64,000 bases of DNA, taken from NCBI RefSeq assembly GCF_905171775.1, contig NC_053490.1, positions 159,315,969-159,379,968 of the forward strand, read 5' to 3'. The number at the start of each line of letters is the position of its first letter. Position 1 is the stretch's first letter. Below, piece by piece: positions 57,283 through 64,000 of the stretch. Under the pieces are notes generated by a model, which saw only the letters and a list, made by a program, of their open reading frames with translations, searched no databases and was not told the origin of the DNA. The position numbers were made by a program, and so were the translations under genes. This DNA is from Rana temporaria. Taxonomy: Eukaryota > Chordata > Amphibia > Anura > Ranidae.

Positions 57283-58132
57283 ATGGCATACTTCACACAG
57301 CCTCTGCAGCCTTGTTGGCAAGATGGTGTTGGCTCCTCATCCACTCCACGAATGGCTCCCAGATCCTCACAGAGCCATTATGACCCAGCATACAGGAATG
57401 CTTGGGCCACTGGGGGGCCGTCACAGACTCCCTCACCTCTCAACGGGAGCCCTGCAAAAGCATGTTTCAGGATAGATGACCCAGGGCTGCAGCAGTGTGA
57501 GGTAAGGTCTAATTCAGACTCACAAGAGGACACTATGGAGCTGACTCCATAGTAGCCTTCCCCACATTGAACCAACCAGTCCTGGACACAACCTTAAAAG
57601 ATATGCACATCTCACTGAGAAGCACTATACACACTGACATAATGGCATGTATGAGAAAATTCAGTTATGAGCTCAATATGGTAGGGGACAGACTTGATCA
57701 TATTGAATCCAAAATGGAGGGATATGCAACAACAATTAATGATCTGTAGACGCACACAATATGGCAAATGAGGAACAGATATGGATCAAGGCAGAGTTAG
57801 CAGATTTATAGGACAGGTCCAGAAGAAGCAACGTTAAGATAAGGGGCATATCCGAATCAATACAACCATCTGAGCTATGTTCTTATGCCACTGCAATGCT
57901 TTCAGCCATAATGCAAGACCTTCTTCCTATTGAGCTGTCCATAGACAGGATCCATCGTCTCCCAAAACACTCATTCATACCAGAACATGCTCCTAGAGAT
58001 GTTCTCTTCCGTATTCATTTTTACCAAACTAAAAAACATCTGATGCAAATTACACGTAAAGGGGAACACAGCACTGCAATTTTATGCGGACTCATCGCAA
58101 TTTACATTACAACTCCGCAAAAATCTAAATAA
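57283..58132 (+). pseudogene. LINE ORF1 relic
   Basis: The 57283-57552 frame has the Ser/Pro/Gln-rich style of an ORF1 N-terminus. 57567-57749 encodes a coiled-coil-like segment (LNMVGDRLDHIESKMEGY). 57815-58132 encodes the RNA-binding domain: RSRRSNVKIRGISES, LSIDRIHRLP, PRDVLFRIHFYQTKKHL. Frames are broken between the parts. This is an L1-clade ORF1 similar to, but distinct from, the one at 6499. Confidence 0.8.
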
Positions 58133-58151
58133 CATCACGAAAACTCTGAAG

Positions 58152-58290
58152 CCCTGTACACACGATCAGATATCTGATGGAATTTAATCGAATGGATTTT
58201 TTCGTCGGATATCCGATGAAGCTGACTTTCATCAGTCTTGCCTACACACCATCAGTCAAAAATTGGACCGTGCCAAAACGCGGTGACGTA
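58152..58290. mobile_element. Harbinger-type MITE, left part
   Basis: GCCCTGTACACACGATCAG start, preceded by TGA; the style matches the element at 33624 (ATCAGTC, ATCGGATAT words). No right end was found. Confidence 0.55.
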
Positions 58291-58492
58291 AAACACTACG
58301 ACGTGCTGATCACTTCCCCTACCAAAGGTTTCCAGCTTCTTCAAAAATAGAAGATTATACCAGACGAGCCACACACATCTCCAACTGCAAAGAGCCCAAG
58401 CAGAATCCATCCAGAGTGGCAGCAAGTTTCTGCCTCCTTAAGCCATAAGAAACATAGCGGTGCCCTGCTGCCTACATAAGTCACCTTTTGGA

Positions 58493-59770
58493 GCTCTACC
58501 TCGCAATACAAGCTCCCATCTACCTGAGCAGAAATGTTCTGCACCTGATTTTGAACTCCCCTCCTTTTAAGTTTATGTTACCTATTTTTTACCCATTATT
58601 TTTTCAGACACTGTTCTTGTAACCAGACTCTGGACTTTTTTTCATGAACCTTCAGGTACACATATGACCCAGACTGTTTCCTGGAACAACATCGCTTTGG
58701 AACTGCGGATACCCATCCTATACTGGACAACTGCTAACTGGCCCTACTCGTAAGTACATTAATCACTTGAAACCCATCATACCTAACAAATTGCTAGTTA
58801 GGATACTTTCTATAAAATGCACATGGACTAAAGCCGAGAGGGCACCCTCTGGAGAGAGCAGATTGTTCTCACTGTGACATTACATGCATCCAAGAGACAC
58901 ATTTTCTTCACAACGCTCCACCTAGATGCACCCATAGATGCTTCCAACATTATTTCTTCTCCAACATGACAGCAAAAAAGACGGGTCCTGATCACAATTA
59001 AGGACTCAGTTTCCTTTCAACTAAGCTCAGAAATATCTGACGCCTCTGGTCATTATCTCATCATAGTGTGTGATATTAATGCGTAGCATTTTATCTTAAA
59101 AGCAATAATACGTTCAACTGTAACTTACTTATTGCTCTACCTCGCAATACAAGCTCCCATCTACCTGAGCAGAAATGTTCTGCACCTGATTTTTGAACTC
59201 CCTCCTTTTAAGTTTATGTTACCTATTTTTTACCCATTATTTTTTCAGACACTGTTCTTGTAACCAGACTCTGGACTTTTTTTCATGAACCTTCAGGTAC
59301 ACATATGACCCAGACTGTTTCCTGGAACAACATCGCTTTGGAACTGCGGATACCCATCCTATACTGGACAACTGCTAACTGGCCTACTCGTAAGTACATT
59401 AATCACTTGAAACCCATCATACCTAACAAATTGCTAGTTAGGATACTTTCTATAAAATGCACATGGACTAAAGCCGAGAGGGCATCCCTCTGGAGAGAAG
59501 CAGATTGTTCTCACTGTGACATTACATGCATCCAAGAGACACATTTTCATCACAACGCTCCACCTAGATGCACCCATAGATGCTTCCAACATTATTTCTT
59601 CTCCAACATGACAGCAAAAAAAGACGGGTCCTGATCACAATTAAGGACTCAGTTTCCTTTCAACTAAGCTCAGAAATATCTGACGCCTCTGGTCATTATC
59701 TCATCATAGTGTGTGATATTAATGCGTAGCATTTTATCTTAAAAGCAATAATACGTTCAACTGTAACTTA
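58493..59770 (+). repeat. Tandem duplication of about 636 bp
   Basis: 58493-59127 and 59134-59770 are nearly identical. They differ mostly by one-base length changes in runs (TTTT/TTTTT, CCCC/CCC, CCC/CC, AAAAAA/AAAAAAA) and few substitutions. It lies inside the decayed LINE. Confidence 0.9.
58720..59634 (+). pseudogene. LINE ORF2 endonuclease start, present in both duplicate copies
   Basis: The better copy (frame 59305-59634) encodes LVRILSIKCTWTKAERASLW, then DITCIQETHFHHNAPP, the N-terminal endonuclease strand with the catalytic QETHF glutamate. A following ITIKDSVSFQ segment continues in another frame. The first copy (58720-58995) holds the same text with frameshifts. No complete domain remains. 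Confidence 0.75.
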
Positions 59771-59889
59771 TTCTGGAAGATTCAAATTCACCTTACTGCT
59801 AAGGAAAGCCGTAGGGGAGGTATTTCATTGTTCTACAAATTCCTGATAAATCTATACAAACAAACTCCATGCTAGCATGGGAGAGGGAT

Positions 59890-60280
59890 CTCAACTAATC
59901 ATTTTCAGAAGCGCAATGGCATAAAGCTCTACAACACATCCACTCAGCCACTAAATGCACCAACCTTTGGGAATTCTCCGATAAGGTCACACAAAGATGG
60001 TACCTGACTCCATACATGATTGCCAAATTTGACCCCTCCACACCTCCTTTGTGTTGGAGAAAATGTGCGCAGTCAGGCACCATCTTTCATATTTTATGGA
60101 CTTACAGGAGGCTGCCTAAATTTTGGTCCAGCATATTTACAATTCACCACCAAGTGACAGGTCTACCTATACAATACTCCCCATCTCTGGCACTCTTAAA
60201 TGTGGGCATTGAAGACATACCACCGATCCATAGGGAATTCACCACCCAACTATTTCTAGCGGCTAAATTAGTAATACTTA
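59890..60280 (+). pseudogene. LINE ORF2 C-terminal relic
   Basis: The frame from about 60004 encodes RWYLTPYMIAKFDPSTPPLCWRKC, then SGTIFHILWTYRRLPKFW, the Cys-rich knuckle (CX3CX7HX4, with the final Cys replaced by Tyr). It follows the endonuclease relic with no reverse transcriptase between, showing a large internal deletion. Cut at 60280 by a MITE; a short continuation follows at 60724. Confidence 0.75.
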
Positions 60281-60720
60281 TGCCCCGTACACACCATCAC
60301 TTTATGTGATGAAAAAAAACGACACTTTCTGTGAAGTAAAAAATGACGTTTTTGAAACTTCAATTTTCAAAGACGAAGTTGCCTACACACCATCGTTTTT
60401 CTCACAATGTTCTTGCAAAGTGAGGTTACGTTCCACCACGTTTTACCATTGAAGCTTGCTTCATAAGTAGCTTCTGGGCATGCGTGGATGAAAAAACGTC
60501 TTAGAAAACGACGTTTTTTGCTACACACGGTCAATTTCTGTGAAGTAAAAAGTGCACTTTTGAAAAACGACACATAAAATTGAAGCATGCTTCAATTTTT
60601 TTTGGTCGTTTTTTACAAGACATAAAACAACGTTTTCCCCCCCACACACAGTCAATTAAAGTGACGTTTTTAAAAATGTCATTTTTTTTCATCACATAAA
60701 GTGATGGTGTGTACGCGGCA
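60281..60720. mobile_element. PIF/Harbinger-type MITE, 440 bp
   Basis: Left TGCCCCGTACACACCATCAC and right inverted GTGATGGTGTGTACGCGGCA. TTA on each side (60278-60280, 60721-60723). Arms pair for 50 bp or more. Inserted in the LINE ORF2 relic. Confidence 0.88.
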
Positions 60721-61080
60721 TTAGACTTTGGAGATCTCCGAACCCTCCAGAGATTAATGAGGCGATTTGCACACTCTCCATTCACTACACTTACAGTATG
60801 AGAGTATGTATTTCCCACTGGCAACCATGGATAGAATGATATAACGCACACAAGACATAATTAAGTTAAGAAAATTTTTCATAGGTGATGATCCTGAGCT
60901 CATAAAGCATTTATTTTGATTTTTCAGAAGAGTCCTGAGTAATTGTACCCTAATTAAGGTTTAAGTTCTTTCTTTTACTTTTGTTTCTAAGTTCAATCCT
61001 TGTTTATTTTATTTTCGTTAGAGCTTTAAGCGAATGTGAATGTCTGTTAACAGCACCAGACATGTTGAACATATTACAAA

Positions 61081-61910
61081 ACAGGAGAGAACATTTAATC
61101 ACATCTCCCATCTGAGATTGTTATAATGGAATCAAGGGCCTGTAGGAGTTGTCCCCCCACCAGGACACAGTAAGTTCCCAATGGGGTGTCTGGAGGGTTT
61201 AGATGGCGCCTCCCGCCCTACAAATATCACTTGTAATCCATATCAATGCTAATGTAGATATACGACTATATTATTTATGGTCCTATGTGTCAACATATGA
61301 AGAACATTGTTGCGGTACCTCTCTTCCCGAGCTCCAAAGTACACCGTCCTTAGTGGCCAGTAACCCAATCCCCTCCAGTAACGAGACCAAGCTCCATTAT
61401 AAGGGTAAAACACAAACTCATTTACTGTGGGCTACCCGCCCGTATTTATGCAGGTCTCCCACCTGGTGGACACTCCCCTAGGGGACCAGATGGGAGACTG
61501 AAATAACAGACATTAAAATCTATAACTTTATAACTGCCGACATACGAATGGGCGACTTCATGTAAAACGGCAAAGCAGACGAACACAATATGTCCAGTAT
61601 ACGGATGGGTCCGTCACAAACATGTTAATACATGGAATATAATGTTCACCTTATGTATATTGATAAAACTGAAAAAATTATTGACAAAATAAATAAAAAA
61701 ATAAGAAGAGGAGCTCAATGTGCTGAACTGTGGAATGGGGAATCCTTTTTTTTAAGACTGGTAATGTATGTTTTGAACTTACTCAGTTCATGCACTCAAA
61801 AGTGTTTCAGATATCCTGCACAAGCAGTTAAAGAACTTTAGGCTGGACCTTTTCTTCCCTAACAAAATTTGGATCTTCTGAACCCACCTCTCCCTTCTGT
61901 AATCATACTC
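61081..61910. other. No gene recognised
   Basis: About 830 bp, mixed composition; the frame at 61203-61481 shows no family resemblance. Confidence 0.45.
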
Positions 61911-62060
61911 CTGGCCCCTGAACTCTGCATCACTACTGACCCTTGAACTTTGCATCACTACTGACCCCTGAACTCTGCATCACTACTGACCCCTGCATCA
62001 CTACTGACCCCTGAATCACTACTGACCCCTGAAATCTGCATCACTTATTACTGAACCCCT
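61911..62060. repeat. About 25-bp minisatellite
   Basis: Five to six imperfect units of TGACCCCTGAACTCTGCATC plus ACTAC, some shortened. Confidence 0.85.
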
Positions 62061-62538
62061 GCATTCTGCATTCCTTTAAGACACACCCAATAGTCAGTGC
62101 AGTGACAGCAATACTCAAGTTTTGCTGTGACGCACTGCCCATACCACACTTTCTTTTCCTCCAGCAGCAGGGCCCAACTTATGATCCTGCAAACAGTCCC
62201 ACTGTTTTCATAAAACACCCCTGGTGCCATTGCGCAAACATATAAAGTAAAGAAAGTGCCAGTATTACCAAGTGATGGTGTAAGGTGCTTTACTGAAGAA
62301 AAGGTAGTACTGGGAAACAGTTACATAAAGGTAAGCATAAGTTCTGTTCTAAAGGAAACAAACTAGATTCAGACCCATTAAACTACATATTTGTCTCTAC
62401 ACAACTAATTCTGATCCTTCTAGAATTTAAAGGACACATATTTCACCTTTATAAATCCCAACTCAAGTTTCATATACACACAGCTGCAAAGCCCCTATCA
62501 CACAGCCAATTTGAGACATACACTATAAAGAATCAGCG
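62061..62538. other. No feature recognised
   Basis: Ordinary non-coding sequence between the minisatellite and the next MITE. Confidence 0.5.
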
Positions 62539-62541
62539 TAA

Positions 62542-62922
62542 GGCCCATTTCACACGGTCGGACTGTTCAGGTCCGCCTGTCAGTTTTGTCGACGGACCTG
62601 AACGGCCGCTCCATGCAATCCTATGGAGCGTCGGATGTTAGGAGAGACATGTCCGCTGACATCCGACCCGATCCAATCTGCCAAAATCAGACGGATGGCA
62701 ATATACGTCCCCATCCGTCCATGGCATATGGGATTGGGTGAGATCTGATGAAAACAGACAGCATCCATAGGAGACAGTGGCGCTGCACAAGCCCCTCCCC
62801 ACTCAGTGAGCAGAGAGGGACTTGTCATCCGCCAGCTCAGCGGAGATCAGCGGAGAGATCTCCCGCTGAGCTGGCGGGAGCTGGCAGACTCTGTAGCGAG
62901 TTTGCCTCGTGTGAAAGAGGCC
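62542..62922. mobile_element. Harbinger-like MITE, 381 bp
   Basis: Termini GGCCCATTTCACACGG and CGTGTGAAAGAGGCC are inverted. TAA flanks (62539-62541 and 62923-62925). The interior has local palindromes (CAGGTCCG/CGGACCTG; CCAGCTCAGCGGAGATC against its inverse). Confidence 0.8.
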
Positions 62923-62970
62923 TAAACCTGTAGAAGGGATGTCATGTTGATGTGATCAGCCAAGACCAGG

Positions 62971-63595
62971 GGCCAGATTCACGTATCTGGTCGTATCTTT
63001 ATGCGGGCGTAGCGTATCCTATTTACGCTACGCCTCCGCAACTTGGACAGGCAAGTGCAGTATTCACAAAGCACTTGCTCCGTAAGTTGCGGCGGCGTAG
63101 CGTAAATTGTCCGGCGTAAGCCCGCCTAATTCAAAATAGGCTGGTAGGGGGCGTGTTGTATGTAAATGAATCGTGTACCCACGTAAATGACGAATGGCGC
63201 ATGCACGTGCATGCTCAGTATCACGTCAAATTTACTCCATAAGATACGCCAGGCCCAATGCCTGTGACGTGAACGTAACCTACGCACAGCCCCATTCATG
63301 TCCGACTTAAGTAAACAACGTAAAAAGATACGCTTGCCGACGTCCATACTTTGCATTGGCTGCGCCTCATATAGCAGGGGTAACTTTACGCCAGACGTAA
63401 GCCTAACGTAAACGGCGTAGCAGGCGCAAGTACGTTTGTGAATCGGCGTATCTACCTAATTTACATATTCGATGCGTAAATCTACAGAAGCGCCCCTTGC
63501 GGCCAGCGTAAATATGCCACAAGATACGATGGCGTAGGAGACTTACGCCGCTCGTATCTTGGCCAAATCTATGCGTAACTGATTCCACAAACATT
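62971..63595. mobile_element. MITE fragment, GGGCCAGATTCAC family (copy C)
   Basis: Starts GGGGCCAGATTCACGTATC, has TACGC/GCGTA-rich interior and ends near ATGCGTAACTGATTC, a phrase also present in copy B (32700) and inverted in copy A (23690). A clean right terminus is lacking. Confidence 0.65.
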
Positions 63596-63631
63596 ACATG
63601 ACCAGATTGATAGATATACTGCTCACTGTGA

Positions 63632-64000
63632 GGCCATGTACACACGGGCCAGAATCTCGTCAGGAGAAAAAACCTTGTTTTTCCTGACGAGATTCTTGGC
63701 AAGAATCTCTTGCCGCTCGAGTGTACAGACACTCCATTCAAAAGAACCGCATTTTTTTTTAATGGCAAGAACGCGGTGATGCCATTGTGTACGACGAGCA
63801 TGCGCTTGTCACATTCAATGCCGTCGCCGCCATCTTGCTGCACCCTACCTATGCCTGGGAAGCTACCGCGCATGCGTCAAAGTCATTTTGAGCATGCGCG
63901 GGTTTCCACGGTGACAGGTAAGTATACACACTCTCGGGTTTCTCGGCAGGAAAACAAGAGAATCACAACGAGAAAATAGAGAAGATGTTCTCTATTTTTC
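63632..64000. mobile_element. Harbinger-type MITE, partial (runs off the window)
   Basis: GGCCATGTACACACGGGCC start, with inverted internal segments (AGAATCTCGTCAGGA with TCCTGACGAGATTCT). The right end lies beyond the window. Confidence 0.65.

Larger units (their letters stand above)
57090..61080 (+). mobile_element. Decayed, internally deleted L1-clade LINE
   Basis: Contains in order ORF1-like, ORF2 endonuclease-like and ORF2 C-terminal-like sequence, all on the + strand, with the reverse transcriptase core missing. Interrupted by Harbinger-type MITEs at about 58152 and 60281 and expanded by a tandem duplication. Boundaries are approximate. Confidence 0.7.

Overview
The window looks like intergenic or intronic DNA from a large, repeat-rich vertebrate genome, most likely a frog. 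I infer this from the mix of L1/Tx1-type LINEs, a chromodomain Ty3/gypsy element, a Penelope-like element, hAT, piggyBac and PIF/Harbinger-type elements, and many foldback MITEs. No host exon, tRNA or rRNA gene could be supported on either strand. Every convincing coding sequence belongs to a mobile element.

Layout. 1-11703 is a young L1-clade LINE on the + strand. Its ORF1 is split by a full-length chromovirus (484-6493) with LTRs that look identical and one uninterrupted gag-pol frame; the LINE reading frame resumes correctly after the target duplication. ORF2 (endonuclease, reverse transcriptase, C-terminal zinc knuckle) carries one frameshift. 12511-13401 is a non-autonomous hAT element with an exact 8-bp duplication and an internal 97-bp tandem array. 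13608-14480 holds a 21-bp minisatellite and GC-rich repeats. 14880-22100 is a nest: a LINE relic abuts a minus-strand Penelope-like reverse transcriptase, which is split by a 5.3-kb hAT element (15949-21245, exact 8-bp duplication). That hAT element carries about 3.4 kb of 46/35-bp satellite and a TTAA-flanked insertion.

22100-35500 contains palindromic MITEs, a 2.4-kb piggyBac element with a twice-broken transposase, and a stack of TTAA- and TAA-flanked MITEs. 36000-39060 has a long-arm inverted-repeat element, a LINE ORF1 relic and a hAT left end with 142-bp repeats. 39060-57090 is mostly AT-rich unannotatable DNA with several MITEs, a 1.95-kb palindromic hAT element (47608-49556), microsatellites and a possible gag relic. 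57090-61080 is a decayed, internally deleted LINE with a 640-bp tandem duplication and two MITE insertions. 61080-64000 contains a minisatellite and three MITEs.

The main story is nested transposition that can be dated by target-site duplications, plus a recurring theme: hAT-type non-autonomous elements that carry tandem arrays inside them. The proteins serve retrotransposition (ORF1p/ORF2p, Gag-Pol) or cut-and-paste transposition; there is no cellular pathway here.
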